DNA of 64,000 nt from Streptomyces ipomoeae 91-03 (GCF_000317595.1 NZ_AEJC01000061.1:1-64000); one strand, 5' to 3'. Shown: positions 41,480 to 50,575, counted from the first letter of the stretch. Numbers and translations: made by a program. The notes: generated from the letters alone by a model not told the origin.

Positions 41480-43420
41480 TTGCCCACCCTTGAGTACCTG
41501 ATCAAGGAAAGGCCGCAGCTGAGACTGCGGTTCCTCCAGCCCGCCCACTCGTCCCGCTTCGGCCCGACCAGGGTCACCGAGGTCGTCGCACGACCCATGG
41601 CCGACCTTCAACACGGGCTCGCCGACTCCTCGACCGGAAACGGGACGCTGTTCCTGGTCTCCCTGGACACCCCCGCGCCGTCACGGCCCACCGCCCAGGC
41701 CCTCGACCACCTGATCCGACTGCTGGCCCGGCACAAGGCGGCCGGGCTCGTCCTGGCCGCCCACGGCCAGGACCTGCACGCCCTCCCGGAACCCACCCAG
41801 GCGGTCGCGAACAGCCTTGAACTCCCCCTGCTGACGACCTCCGCGGAGGCCACCGCGTGGGAGCGGGTCAACGAGGATCTACAGGTACAGCGCGCCCGGT
41901 TCGCGGAGCGGCAGGTCGAGCACCTCGACGGGCTGCTCAGCCGGTTGCCGACCCGGCTCGCCGACCCCACGGCGACCCGGCGCATCGCCGACTGGCTCTC
42001 CGTGGCCCTGGACGCGGAGGTCCTCGTCACCTCGGCCCGGCGCGGTGTCCTCGCGGCGGCCCCGGACAGCGCGCCGGCCGGACTGGCCCACGCCGTGATC
42101 ACCGAGACCCACAACGCCACCCCGCCGGGGCCCGGTGCCATGCACACCCGGATCGTGTCCATCTCCCCCGGCGCTCCCGACTCCGACGACGAGGCACGGC
42201 TGGCCATCGCCTCGCACACCCCCTTCGACACCGCCGCCGCGACGCTGATCCAGCACGCGGCGAAACTCCTCGGCCTGTGCGACCAGGCCCGCCGGGAGCA
42301 CCGGACCGAGGTCGAGACACCGCGCTCGGTACGGCACGCCGCGTTCCAGCTGCTCATGCGGGGCGAGACGGTGCTGGCGCAGGTCGTCTACACCGGCGCC
42401 GCGCAAGCCCTGCTGGACACGGAAACCGCCCGGGTCTACGTGGTCGACACCGGCCCCCACGACCGGGAGGACACCCTGCGGTGGTGCGAGAGGGCCCTGG
42501 CGGACCAGGCCATCGTGTCGGCCTGCCCGGGCAAGCCGAAGCACATCCTCGTCCTCGACCCCCTGCGTGAGCACGACCGGGTCGAGACGGTCCTCAGGGA
42601 CCTGATCGCGGAACGCCAGGGCCATCTGATGGGCCAGAGCCGACTGCACCCGCTCGCCGAGACCGCCGTCGGCTACATGGAGGCACTGTCGGCGGTGGGC
42701 AACGCGGCGGCGACCCCGCAGCGAATAAGTCTGGGCGGGTCCGAGGTCAAGTTCGCCCCGCTGCTGCCCAGAAGAGAGGCCAAGGCCTGGGCCGCCCACC
42801 TCATGGCCCCGCTCCTGAACGACTTCACCGGCCGTGGCGACGAGCAGAAACTGCTGCTCGAAACCCTCCCGACCGCCCTGAGCTTCAAGCACACGGAAGC
42901 CGCCGGCGGCCTCGGTGTCCACCGCAACACGGTCACGCAGCGGCTCAACAGAGCGGGAAAGATCCTCTCCCTCGACCTCCGCGGCTCGATGAACGACCGC
43001 GTCCTGACCCTTCTCGCGCTCGACATACTGGCCCTGCCGAACCCGGACGACGACCCGGCGGACCCCGTCGACGCCCCCGACTTCGCCGCGCTGATGATGA
43101 CCGGCGCCGCCGACGGCACGGTCAAGGCCTGGGCGGAGGACCGGCTGGGACCCGTACAGGCCGATCAGCGGGATCTCGTGGAGACCCTCTGCGTATGGCT
43201 GGAAAACAATCTCAGCACCAAGGAAACGGCACGCGCCCTCGGCCTCTCGGAGGCCACCGTCCGCAATCACACCCGGGACGCGGCCACGCTCCTCGGCATG
43301 GACTTCTCCACGAAGATGATCGGCGTCCACGACACGGATGTGATGACCGTCGCGGACATCGCCCTCGCCCTGCACGTCCTGCTCGGCCGCCCGCCCCTGA
43401 CCCAGCCGCCCCGCCCCTGA
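41480..43420 (+). CDS. PucR-type regulator with two C-terminal helix-turn-helix domains
   Basis: This regulator (646 aa) starts with a PucR-like N-terminal domain (TLEYLIKERPQLRLRFLQ, VTEVVARPMADLQHGL), has a GGDEF-like middle part and ends with two helix-turn-helix segments. These are LGVHRNTVTQRLNRAGKIL (about residues 491-509) and ALGLSEATVRNHTRDAATLLG (about 589-609). Most PucR proteins have one. The TTG at 41480 follows GGGAGGACAGCGGAG; a GTG at 41456 is possible but has no ribosome site. The regulated genes are unknown. Confidence 0.86.
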   Translation: MPTLEYLIKERPQLRLRFLQPAHSSRFGPTRVTEVVARPMADLQHGLADSSTGNGTLFLVSLDTPAPSRPTAQALDHLIRLLARHKAAGLVLAAHGQDLHALPEPTQAVANSLELPLLTTSAEATAWERVNEDLQVQRARFAERQVEHLDGLLSRLPTRLADPTATRRIADWLSVALDAEVLVTSARRGVLAAAPDSAPAGLAHAVITETHNATPPGPGAMHTRIVSISPGAPDSDDEARLAIASHTPFDTAAATLIQHAAKLLGLCDQARREHRTEVETPRSVRHAAFQLLMRGETVLAQVVYTGAAQALLDTETARVYVVDTGPHDREDTLRWCERALADQAIVSACPGKPKHILVLDPLREHDRVETVLRDLIAERQGHLMGQSRLHPLAETAVGYMEALSAVGNAAATPQRISLGGSEVKFAPLLPRREAKAWAAHLMAPLLNDFTGRGDEQKLLLETLPTALSFKHTEAAGGLGVHRNTVTQRLNRAGKILSLDLRGSMNDRVLTLLALDILALPNPDDDPADPVDAPDFAALMMTGAADGTVKAWAEDRLGPVQADQRDLVETLCVWLENNLSTKETARALGLSEATVRNHTRDAATLLGMDFSTKMIGVHDTDVMTVADIALALHVLLGRPPLTQPPRP

Positions 43421-43545
43421 CCCCACCACCGAGCCTCCGGCGTCTCCGGCATCTCCGGCGTCTCCGGCCGGGAAGCCTGCGCACGTGCCCCAACACATGC
43501 GCAGGCGATCATGGTGATTCCGGTGATCCAGTGAGCCATGACCCC

Positions 43546-43638
43546 TGATCCGTGATCCGTGACCCGTGATCCGATGACCCGTGACCCGTGACCCGTGACC
43601 CGTGACCCGTGACCCGTGATCCGTGATCCGATGACCCG
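43546..43638. repeat. 7-bp microsatellite (TGAYCCG, 13 copies)
   Basis: Thirteen TGACCCG or TGATCCG units run from 43546 to 43638, with one extra A after the fourth and the twelfth. The period of seven puts TGA stops in all three forward frames. It lies between the convergent PucR-type and cupin genes. Nothing else is seen in this 250-bp gap. Confidence 0.92.
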
Positions 43639-43670
43639 GTGATCACGGCCGTCCCGGAGCGGCGACCGAC

Positions 43671-44030
43671 TCACGAGGCCGGTACGTTCACCCGCCACAG
43701 CACGAGACGGGCCCCCTCGGCCCCGGCACGCGGACGGTGGACGTGGTTCGCCGGCCGCATCCACAGCTCACCCGCCCGGTGCTCGGTGCCGTCCTCGTCG
43801 ACGATGCTTCCGGCGACGATGTGCGCGGCCTCCGCGAAGTCCTCGTGCAGGCACTCATGGCGCTCCGAGTCGGGCGGCCACACGACGAGATGAGCGGTGA
43901 ACCTGCCGCCGTCGCCCGCGAAGAGGGGCACGATCGACAGCTGCGAGCCGTCCACCCCCTCCGACGCGGCGCTGATGCTGGCGAACGAGACACCCTCGAC
44001 GTTGCTCTGGGTCAAGGAAGTTCCTCTCAT
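43671..44030 (-). CDS. Small cupin-domain protein
   Basis: This is a single-domain cupin (119 aa). The barrel motifs are HECLHEDFAEAAHIVAGSIVDEDGTEHRAGE and the second motif WMRPANHVHRPRAG. The histidines and Glu could bind a metal. The ATG at 44030 fits the domain but has no good ribosome site; the frame stays open to 44306. The ligand or reaction is unknown. It is divergent from tipA across 369 bp. Confidence 0.78.
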   Translation of the reverse strand: MRGTSLTQSNVEGVSFASISAASEGVDGSQLSIVPLFAGDGGRFTAHLVVWPPDSERHECLHEDFAEAAHIVAGSIVDEDGTEHRAGELWMRPANHVHRPRAGAEGARLVLWRVNVPAS

Positions 44031-44332
44031 GGGGGTGGAGGGCCCGAGAGAGGCGCCACTGTCCCGCCCATGGACGATCCGCTGGCCCGCACCCCCGTGA
44101 CGGGCCACGCGTCTCGCCCACGGAACCAGCCGATCGAGCAGCGACCGATGTCCCGGCCTCACGACGGGACGGTTCCGGTTGAACGAGACCCACCCTAGGA
44201 AGCCCGCCGGGCAGTGGACCATTGCACAAGTGCACGGTCTGCGGGGCGCGGCTTCGCGGAGTGCACTGCGAACCGCCTCCGCCGCGTACGCAGTGCGTTT
44301 CGACAACCCGGCGACGTAGCGAAGTGCACGGC

Positions 44333-44363
44333 TTGCACCTCACGTGGCGTGAGGACCCAGCCT
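44333..44363 (+). promoter_or_regulatory. tipA promoter with 19-bp spacer (MerR-type)
   Basis: -35 TTGCAC (44333-44338) is followed by a 19-bp spacer and -10 CAGCCT (44358-44363). The long spacer contains CCTCAC and GTGAGG arms, the MerR-type operator. This matches the known thiostrepton-induced tipA promoter layout. In the rest of the 44031-44399 gap, AGTGCACGG and related pieces recur (44229, 44323). Confidence 0.88.
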
Positions 44364-44399
44364 GGAGCGCGTACCGAGAAAGGGACAAGGGAGCGGAGC

Positions 44400-45161
44400 A
44401 TGAGCTACACCGTGGGACAGGTCGCCGCATTCGCCGGGATCACGGTGCGCACCCTGCACCACTACGACGAGATCGGCCTGCTCGTACCGGGCGAACGCAC
44501 CCACGCGGGCCACCGCCGCTACGGCGACGCCGACCTCGACCGGCTCCAACAGATCCTGTTCTACCGGGAGCTCGGCTTCCCCCTCGACGAGGTCGCGACC
44601 CTGCTCGACGACCCGGGCGCGGACCCGCGCGCACACCTGCGCCGCCAGCACGACCTGCTGACCGCCCGGATCGAGAAGCTGCAGAAGATGGCCGCGGCCG
44701 TGGAGCACGCCATGGAGGCACGCAAGATGGGCATCAACCTCACCCCCGAGGAACGGTTCGAGGTGTTCGGGGACAAGGACCCCGAACAGTACGCCGACGA
44801 GGCGGAACAGCGCTGGGGCGGCACGGAGGCGTACGCCGAGTCGCAGCGCCGTGCCGCCTCGTACACCAAGGAGGACTGGAAACGCCTGATGGCCGAGGCG
44901 GACGACTGGGCCGAGCGCTACACGGCCCTGATGGCCGAGGGCGTGCCGCCGACCGGTGAGCGGGCCATGGACATGGCAGAGGAGCACCGGCGGCATATCG
45001 GCACGTGGTACTACGAATGCCCGTACGAGATGCATCAGTGCCTCGGCGAGATGTACGTCTCCGACGAGCGCTTCAAGGCGTTCTACGACTCCATGCGCCC
45101 CGGCCTCGCGGAACACCTGAAGGAGGCCATCACCGCCAACGCGGCCCGTCGCCGCCCCTGA
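44400..45161 (+). CDS. tipA: TipA thiopeptide-sensing MerR regulator
   Basis: The protein (253 aa) has the TipAL length. The N-terminal MerR helix-turn-helix is YTVGQVAAFAGITVRTLHHY, a coiled coil follows (about residues 77-109), and the TipAS drug-binding domain starts at Met110 (MGINLTPEERF). Cys214 (YEMHQCLGEMY), which forms a covalent bond with thiostrepton-type antibiotics in the known protein, is present. Drug binding activates its own promoter through the 19-bp spacer. In S. lividans the short form TipAS is made from the internal start at Met110 and is in large excess; the same start is present here. Confidence 0.97.
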   Translation: MSYTVGQVAAFAGITVRTLHHYDEIGLLVPGERTHAGHRRYGDADLDRLQQILFYRELGFPLDEVATLLDDPGADPRAHLRRQHDLLTARIEKLQKMAAAVEHAMEARKMGINLTPEERFEVFGDKDPEQYADEAEQRWGGTEAYAESQRRAASYTKEDWKRLMAEADDWAERYTALMAEGVPPTGERAMDMAEEHRRHIGTWYYECPYEMHQCLGEMYVSDERFKAFYDSMRPGLAEHLKEAITANAARRRP

Positions 45162-45233
45162 TCCCCCGGCCGACGGCACAGCTTGGTCTCAGTGCGCGCA
45201 CAGTGCACTCTGGGGGAGCCGGTGGAACCTAGT

Positions 45234-45267
45234 GGGGTGACCGAGCGTTGATAGCGTTGGTCACCCC
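45234..45267 (+). terminator. Terminator after tipA
   Basis: Arms GGGGTGACC and GGTCACCCC pair around a 16-base loop and are followed by TTT. Confidence 0.65.
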
Positions 45268-45320
45268 TTTGGGTCCATGCCCAAGGCCTTCACTTCCCTC
45301 ACCCCCAGGAGCCCGGAACC

Positions 45321-46250
45321 GTGACGACGATCGCCCTCGGACCGAGCTGGCTGGACCCGGACTATCTGCTCGACTCATTCGGCATCTGGGGCCTGCTCCT
45401 GATCGTGTTCGCCGAGTCCGGCCTGCTCATCGGCTTCTTCCTGCCCGGTGACTCGCTGCTGTTCACGGCCGGCATGCTGATCACCGCCAAGACGCTGGAC
45501 TTCCCGCTGTGGCTGGCGATCGTGCTGATCTGCGTCTCCGCGATCCTGGGCGACCAGGCGGGCTACATGTTCGGCAAGAAGGTCGGCCCCGCCCTCTTCA
45601 AGCGGCCGGACTCCCGCCTCTTCAAGCAGGAGAACGTCACCAAGGCCCACGAGTTCTTCGAGAAGCACGGCCCGAAGTCCCTGATCCTGGCCCGCTTCGT
45701 GCCCATCGTGCGCACGTTCACGCCGATCATCGCGGGCGTCAGTGGCATGCGGTACCGCTCGTTCCTCGTCTTCAACGTCGTCGGCGGCATCCTCTGGGGC
45801 GCGGGCGTCACCCTCCTCGGCTCCTGGCTCGGCCAGATCGACTTCGTCCGCAAGAACATCGAGGCGATGCTGATCCTGATCGTCCTCCTCTCGGTGCTCC
45901 CGATCATCTTCGAGTTCTGGAAGGCCAGGAAGGCCAAGAAGAACCAGCCCGCGCCCGCCCCGGCCCCCCAGGTCATGGACGACGCGACCACCCAACTCCG
46001 CCGCATCCCGTCGGCCGACCAGAACCCCGGCCGGCCGTACCACCAGCAGGCCCCGCAGCAGCAGCCGTACAACCAGAACCAGACCTACGGCAACGAGGGC
46101 TACGAGAACCAGGCTTACGGAAACCAGCCCTACGGCAACCAGAACCACCAGGACTACGGCTACCAGCAACAGCCCCAACAGCAGCCGTACGCCCAGCAGT
46201 ATCCGCAACAGCAGCAGTACCCCCAGGACCAGAACTACCCGCAGTACTGA
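45321..46250 (+). CDS. DedA-family membrane protein with Gln/Tyr/Asn-rich tail
   Basis: The protein (309 aa) has a DedA (SNARE-associated) domain over the first 200 residues with the key segments FFLPGDSLLFTAG, FEKHGPKSLILARFVPIVRT and GVSGMRYRSF. DedA proteins recycle the lipid carrier undecaprenyl phosphate or phospholipids across the membrane. The last 85 or so residues are a low-complexity cytoplasmic tail dominated by Gln, Tyr, Asn and Pro (NQAYGNQPYGNQ, QQQPYAQQYPQQQQYPQ), not part of the family. The GTG at 45321 follows GGAG. It is monocistronic and ends at a strong terminator. Confidence 0.93.
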   Translation: MTTIALGPSWLDPDYLLDSFGIWGLLLIVFAESGLLIGFFLPGDSLLFTAGMLITAKTLDFPLWLAIVLICVSAILGDQAGYMFGKKVGPALFKRPDSRLFKQENVTKAHEFFEKHGPKSLILARFVPIVRTFTPIIAGVSGMRYRSFLVFNVVGGILWGAGVTLLGSWLGQIDFVRKNIEAMLILIVLLSVLPIIFEFWKARKAKKNQPAPAPAPQVMDDATTQLRRIPSADQNPGRPYHQQAPQQQPYNQNQTYGNEGYENQAYGNQPYGNQNHQDYGYQQQPQQQPYAQQYPQQQQYPQDQNYPQY

Positions 46251-46261
46251 CAACCAGGACC

Positions 46262-46289
46262 CCGCGCCCCTTGTCACCGAGGGGCGCGG
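46262..46289 (+). terminator. Rho-independent terminator after the DedA gene
   Basis: Arms CCGCGCCCC and GGGGCGCGG with a 10-base loop are followed by TGGTTTTT. Confidence 0.9.
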
Positions 46290-46297
46290 TGGTTTTT

Positions 46298-46350
46298 CAG
46301 GGGCGCGGGGAACCGCGCGACCAGCCACGACGAAGCCGCGGTCGCCAACA
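46298..46350. repeat. Dispersed intergenic repeat module
   Basis: The sequence AGGGGCGCGGGGAACCGCGC followed by GACCAGCCACGACGAAGCC is a module common between Streptomyces genes. Related copies are at 12909, 33094 and 50524. Confidence 0.7.
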
Positions 46351-46377
46351 ATCCAGTCGTCCACGAGCCATTGGGCG

Positions 46378-48105
46378 CTAGAACCCCCGGGTCCGTTTCG
46401 CGGCCTTCCGCCCCGCCCGAGCCGCCCCCGGCAGGAACAGCCGGAACAACTCCGACCCCAGGTTCACCCCGATGGCGATGGCCATGGCCAACGCCGCAGC
46501 CTTGGTGAGCGAAACCAACCCCGCGTCCACATCGTTCTGCGCCAGCCCCAACAGCCCGAAATACGTGGCAGACCCCGGCAACAGGGGCCCGATCGCGGCC
46601 GTCGTATAAGGCAACGCGGACGCGAACCGATACCGGGACAACAGCTGCCCGAACAGCCCCACCACCCCGGCAGCCGCAGCGGTGGAGACCACCGGCGAGA
46701 TTCCCCCGGCGTAGTGCATGGCACCGTAAACGGCCCAGGCGACACCCCCGTTGAGGGTCACCGCCAGCACGGTGGATCGTTCCTGCTGAAGCAGCACCGC
46801 GAAGGTCAGCGACAACAGCATCGAGGCGACGAGCTGCCACACCGGCCGCTCGATGTCGCCGAGCGCGGCGTCGGGGTTGAGCTCGGCGCCCAACTGCACG
46901 CCGAAGTAGAGGACCACCAGCACCCCCACCACGATGCCCACGAAGAGATACAGGACCTCCAGCAGCCGGGCGGAGGCGGTGATGTAGAACCCGGTCAGCC
47001 CGTCCTGGACACCGGCCACGAGCGCCCGCCCGGGCAGCAGCGCGAACAGCCCACCGGTGATGACGGCGGACGCCGCCACGTCGACGCGCGCCACGGTCAG
47101 CGTCACCCCGATCGCCGCCGGGGGCATCGCGGCGACCAGGAACTGGTAGAACTCCGGCAGCCCGCGCCCGGAGCACAGCCACGCGAGCCGGTCGCCGAGC
47201 ATGGCGCCCAGCGCGGCGGCGACGAAGACGACGGCGTCACCGCCGACCAGCGTGGAGGCGGCGCCCGCGAGCAGTCCGCTGGACGAGGTCAGGACCCAGC
47301 CGGGATATGGGTGCCGGTTGCGCCGGATCTCGGCGAGCCGCCCGTACGCCTCCTCCAGCGAGATCGCCGTCTCCGACTCGCTGAGGTCGTCCACCAGCCG
47401 GAACACGGCCGCCAGCCGTGTGTAGTCGGTGGCCCGGCGCCGTACGATCCGGGACGCCGTGACCGGATCGTCCACGAGCGACGGCTGGTAGGTGATGGAC
47501 AGCTGGGTGAAGGTGACGGTCGGCTCGCAGCGGTCCAGGCCGTAGGACCGGCACACGGCGAACATCGCCGCCTCCACGTCCTCCGCGCCCTCCCCGCCGG
47601 CGAGCAGCAGTTCGCCGATGCGCAGCGTCAGGTCGAGCACACGCGGCACGGCGGGCCCGTGCTCGCCCTCCACACGCACCGGCTCCGGCGCGGGCCGCTC
47701 GGCCACCGGCATCCGCAGCATCGTGCGCATCCGGTCCTGCCAGGGCACGTCCTTGGTCAGACTGACGGCCGGTATCCCGCTGGGCGGCGTGAACGCGGGC
47801 GGCGCGTCCCTCACCCGGTACGTACGCGGCGTGCTGAACGCCGACCCCTCCGGCTCCCCGGACATCGGCTCGGGCGGCACCAGCCCCTCGGGCAGCGCGA
47901 ACTCGGATGTCGTCTGCGACTCGGACTCCGTGGCGACGGCCGACACATCCAGCCCGACGGGGATCGCGAACTCCGACGTCACCGACGACTCGCCGTCGAT
48001 CCCAAGGGTCCCCGGCGCCCCCGGCACCGGGGTGATGTCCACCGGTTCGAAGGCCTCACCCGCCTCGTCCGACACCGGCTTGCGGTCGCTCTCGCGCTCC
48101 GTCAC
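46378..48105 (-). CDS. Threonine/serine exporter-family membrane protein (ThrE-type)
   Basis: The protein (575 aa) joins the two ThrE halves. The first is a soluble-looking region (VLDLTLRIGELLLAGGEGAEDVEAAMFAVCRSYGL, about residues 155-190), followed by about ten membrane segments. It resembles exporters of threonine or serine. The first 140 residues are acidic, Pro/Ser-rich and probably disordered. The GTG at 48105 has GGAG five bases upstream; a longer open frame to 48219 has no ribosome site. It stands alone between terminators. Confidence 0.9.
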   Translation of the reverse strand: MTERESDRKPVSDEAGEAFEPVDITPVPGAPGTLGIDGESSVTSEFAIPVGLDVSAVATESESQTTSEFALPEGLVPPEPMSGEPEGSAFSTPRTYRVRDAPPAFTPPSGIPAVSLTKDVPWQDRMRTMLRMPVAERPAPEPVRVEGEHGPAVPRVLDLTLRIGELLLAGGEGAEDVEAAMFAVCRSYGLDRCEPTVTFTQLSITYQPSLVDDPVTASRIVRRRATDYTRLAAVFRLVDDLSESETAISLEEAYGRLAEIRRNRHPYPGWVLTSSSGLLAGAASTLVGGDAVVFVAAALGAMLGDRLAWLCSGRGLPEFYQFLVAAMPPAAIGVTLTVARVDVAASAVITGGLFALLPGRALVAGVQDGLTGFYITASARLLEVLYLFVGIVVGVLVVLYFGVQLGAELNPDAALGDIERPVWQLVASMLLSLTFAVLLQQERSTVLAVTLNGGVAWAVYGAMHYAGGISPVVSTAAAAGVVGLFGQLLSRYRFASALPYTTAAIGPLLPGSATYFGLLGLAQNDVDAGLVSLTKAAALAMAIAIGVNLGSELFRLFLPGAARAGRKAAKRTRGF

Positions 48106-48188
48106 TCCCACTCCGCCGCGCTCCCTGTACGACACCTCTCGGTACGCCTCAGTATGCGCACAGCTACCCCCCGATACGTACACACACG

Positions 48189-48231
48189 CGAACGGGCCGC
48201 GTGCCCCACGAGGGGGCACACGGCCCGTTCG
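48189..48231 (-). terminator. Long hairpin terminator after ppa
   Basis: CGAACGGGCCG pairs with CGGCCCGTTCG, and the stem continues inward with GTGCCCC and GGGGCAC after one mismatch. It lies 27 bp after the pyrophosphatase stop. Confidence 0.85.
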
Positions 48232-48258
48232 AGCAAGAAGTCCACAGGGACCAGGGGG

Positions 48259-48750
48259 TCAGTGACCGCCCTGCTCCTTGAAGCGCTTGTACGACTTCTC
48301 GACCTCGGCCTCGGCCTCGGCGCGGCCGACCCAGTCGGCGCCCTCGACGGACTTGCCGGGCTCCAGGTCCTTGTAGACCTCGAAGAAGTGCTGGATCTCC
48401 AGGCGGTCGAACTCCGAGACGTGGTGGATGTCACGCAGGTGCTCCACGCGCGGGTCGGTCGCCGGGACGCACAGCAGCTTGTCGTCGCCGCCGGCCTCGT
48501 CCGTCATCCGGAACATGCCGATCGCACGGCACTTGATGAGGCAGCCCGGGAAGGTCGGCTCGTCCAGGATGACCAGCGCGTCCAGCGGGTCGCCGTCCTC
48601 GCCGAGGGTGTTCTCGACGAAGCCGTAGTCGGTCGGGTAGGCGGTCGAGGTGAAGAGACGACGGTCCAGGCGGATCCGACCGGTCTCGTGGTCCACCTCG
48701 TACTTGTTGCGCGAACCCTTCGGGATCTCGATCGTGACGTCGAACTCCAC
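48259..48750 (-). CDS. ppa: Inorganic pyrophosphatase
   Basis: This family I pyrophosphatase (163 aa) splits pyrophosphate to drive biosynthesis. It has [20 protein letters not shown], the signature [10 protein letters not shown] with catalytic aspartates, and [19 protein letters not shown]. The GTG at 48750 gives the standard start ([11 protein letters not shown]) and follows GGAGG. It is divergent from the PBP4-type gene across 79 bp. Confidence 0.97.
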   Translation of the reverse strand: MEFDVTIEIPKGSRNKYEVDHETGRIRLDRRLFTSTAYPTDYGFVENTLGEDGDPLDALVILDEPTFPGCLIKCRAIGMFRMTDEAGGDDKLLCVPATDPRVEHLRDIHHVSEFDRLEIQHFFEVYKDLEPGKSVEGADWVGRAEAEAEVEKSYKRFKEQGGH

Positions 48751-48829
48751 CGGTGGCTCCTCCATGATCAACACATAGTTCTGGTGGTTAAGTGTCCCTC
48801 ACGCTGGTGTGTGATCGCGAAAGGGGCTG

Positions 48830-50473
48830 GTGGTCGTGCCTGAGCCGAGGGTCTGGCGGGCCGCGAGACCGCATGTGGTGCGGGTCGCGCGCGCCGTGAA
48901 ACCGCGCGTCGTGCGCGTCACGCACGCCGTGCGGCCCGGCGCCGCGCGCGTCGCACAGGCCGTGAAACCCGGTGTCGTACGCGCCGCGAGCGCCGTCACA
49001 GCCGGCTCTTCGCAGCTCGCGAGGGGTACGAAGAAGCTCACGACCCCCCAGCTCACCGCCTGCGCCGCCACCCTGGGACTGGTGCTCTCCGCCGGGGTGG
49101 TGACCGCCGCCGGACCCTGGGACTCCTCCGGTCAGCGTACGGCCGAGCACGACTGGGCCGCGTCGCGGGGTCGCCAGGGTGGCGCAGATCACGGACGTAA
49201 TTCCGGTACGTCGTCCGGGTCCGCGGGGGCGCCCAAGCCCGCGCCGAGCGCCCCCTCCGTGCTCGCCGCGCTGGGCGGCGCCGCCGGCTCCGGATCCGCG
49301 CCCGGCGCCGCCGCGCTCGCCGACACCCTCGACCCGCTCCTGAGCGCCCCGGCGCTCGGCCCCCACCCCGCCGCGGCCGTCGTCGACGTGGCGACCGGCC
49401 GGCTGCTCTACGCCAAGGGCGCCGACAAGCCGCTGACCCCCGCCTCCACCACCAAGATCGCCACAGCCGCCGCGGCCCTCTCGGCCGCCGGCCCCGACCA
49501 CCGCATCGAGACCCGTACGGTCCTCAAGCCCGACTCCGCCGACGTCGTCCTCGTGGGCGGCGGCGACCCCACCCTCACCGCTCGCGAAGACGGCGCCGGC
49601 AATGCGAGCCTGCGCACCCTCGCCGACAAGACGGCCGCCGCCCTCGCCGAGCGCCACCTGAACGAGATCACCCTCACCTACGACACCTCCCTCTACGAAG
49701 GCCCCGAACTCCACACCATCGGCGTCGACGGCAACATCGCCCTAGTCACCCCGCTGATGGTCGACGAGGCCCGCCTCGACGACTCCACCAGCGGCACCGC
49801 GACCCGCTCCACCGACCCGGCGGCGGACGCGACCGCGAAATTCGCGGCCCTCCTGGAGGACCGGGGCATCAAGACCACCTCGAAGGGCTCCGCCAAGGCG
49901 GCGAAGAACGCCGACGAGCTCGCCTCGGTCTCCTCCCCACCCCTCTCGGCCCTCGTCGAGCGCATGCTCACCAACAGCGACAACGACATCGCCGAGGCCC
50001 TGGCCCGCCAGGTCGCGATCGCGACGGGCGAACCGGCGAGCTTCGAAGGCGGCGCGGCGGCGATCAAGAAGCAGCTGAAGACACTCGAACTCCCCCTGGA
50101 CGGCGTCGACTTCGCCGACAGCAGCGGCCTCAGCCGGGGCAACGAACTCACCGCCGAATTCCTCACCACCCTCCTGGCCGCCTCCGCGACCCCGGCCCAC
50201 CCCGAACTCCGCCCAGTCCTCACCGGCCTCCCCGTCGCCGGCTTCACCGGCACCCTCACCGGCCGCTACACCCCCGACGCCTCGGGCACCGGAGTGATCC
50301 GCGCCAAGACCGGCACCCTCACCGGCGTCAACACCTTGGCGGGAACGGTCGTGGACGCCGACGGCCGCCTCCTGGCCTTCGCGTTCCTGGCCACGGACAC
50401 AACAGACCGAGAGGCAGCCCCAAAGGCCTTGGACGCGGCAGCCTCGGCGGTGGCAGCCTGCGGTTGCCGCTGA
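48830..50473 (+). CDS. dacB: D-alanyl-D-alanine carboxypeptidase (PBP4/DacB type)
   Basis: This S13-family peptidase (547 aa) trims peptidoglycan. It has the active-site motifs SxxK (PASTTKI, Ser near residue 206), SxN (TNSDNDIAEAL) and KTG (RAKTGTL). A membrane anchor lies near residues 75-95. The cytoplasmic N-terminus before it carries four degenerate copies of an 11-12 residue unit (VKPRVVRVTHA, VRPGAARVAQA, VKPGVVRAASA), which is unusual. The GTG at 48830 or the one at 48836 can serve; the latter has better spacing to AAGGGG. Confidence 0.94.
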   Translation: MVVPEPRVWRAARPHVVRVARAVKPRVVRVTHAVRPGAARVAQAVKPGVVRAASAVTAGSSQLARGTKKLTTPQLTACAATLGLVLSAGVVTAAGPWDSSGQRTAEHDWAASRGRQGGADHGRNSGTSSGSAGAPKPAPSAPSVLAALGGAAGSGSAPGAAALADTLDPLLSAPALGPHPAAAVVDVATGRLLYAKGADKPLTPASTTKIATAAAALSAAGPDHRIETRTVLKPDSADVVLVGGGDPTLTAREDGAGNASLRTLADKTAAALAERHLNEITLTYDTSLYEGPELHTIGVDGNIALVTPLMVDEARLDDSTSGTATRSTDPAADATAKFAALLEDRGIKTTSKGSAKAAKNADELASVSSPPLSALVERMLTNSDNDIAEALARQVAIATGEPASFEGGAAAIKKQLKTLELPLDGVDFADSSGLSRGNELTAEFLTTLLAASATPAHPELRPVLTGLPVAGFTGTLTGRYTPDASGTGVIRAKTGTLTGVNTLAGTVVDADGRLLAFAFLATDTTDREAAPKALDAAASAVAACGCR

Positions 50474-50499
50474 CCGTGGAGTGATCGCACTCTGGAAAG

Positions 50500-50575
50500 C
50501 CGGGGCGCAGCCCCGTGCTTCAAGGGGCGCGGGGAACTGCGCGAGCAACCACAGACCACCCGCACCCGGAGAACA
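50500..50575. repeat. Dispersed intergenic repeat module after dacB
   Basis: A GGGGCGCAGCCCC hairpin is followed by AAGGGGCGCGGGGAACTGCG and CGAGCAACCACAGACCACCC, the same module type as at 46298. It lies 27 bp after the dacB stop and may act as its terminator. Confidence 0.72.

Noticed and set aside
43546..43638. Possible CRISPR or iteron origin
   Set aside because: A 7-bp unit without spacers, AT-rich region or replication gene. It is a microsatellite.
46714..48843. Long forward open frame opposite the ThrE-type and ppa genes
   Set aside because: Antisense shadow of two well-supported genes.
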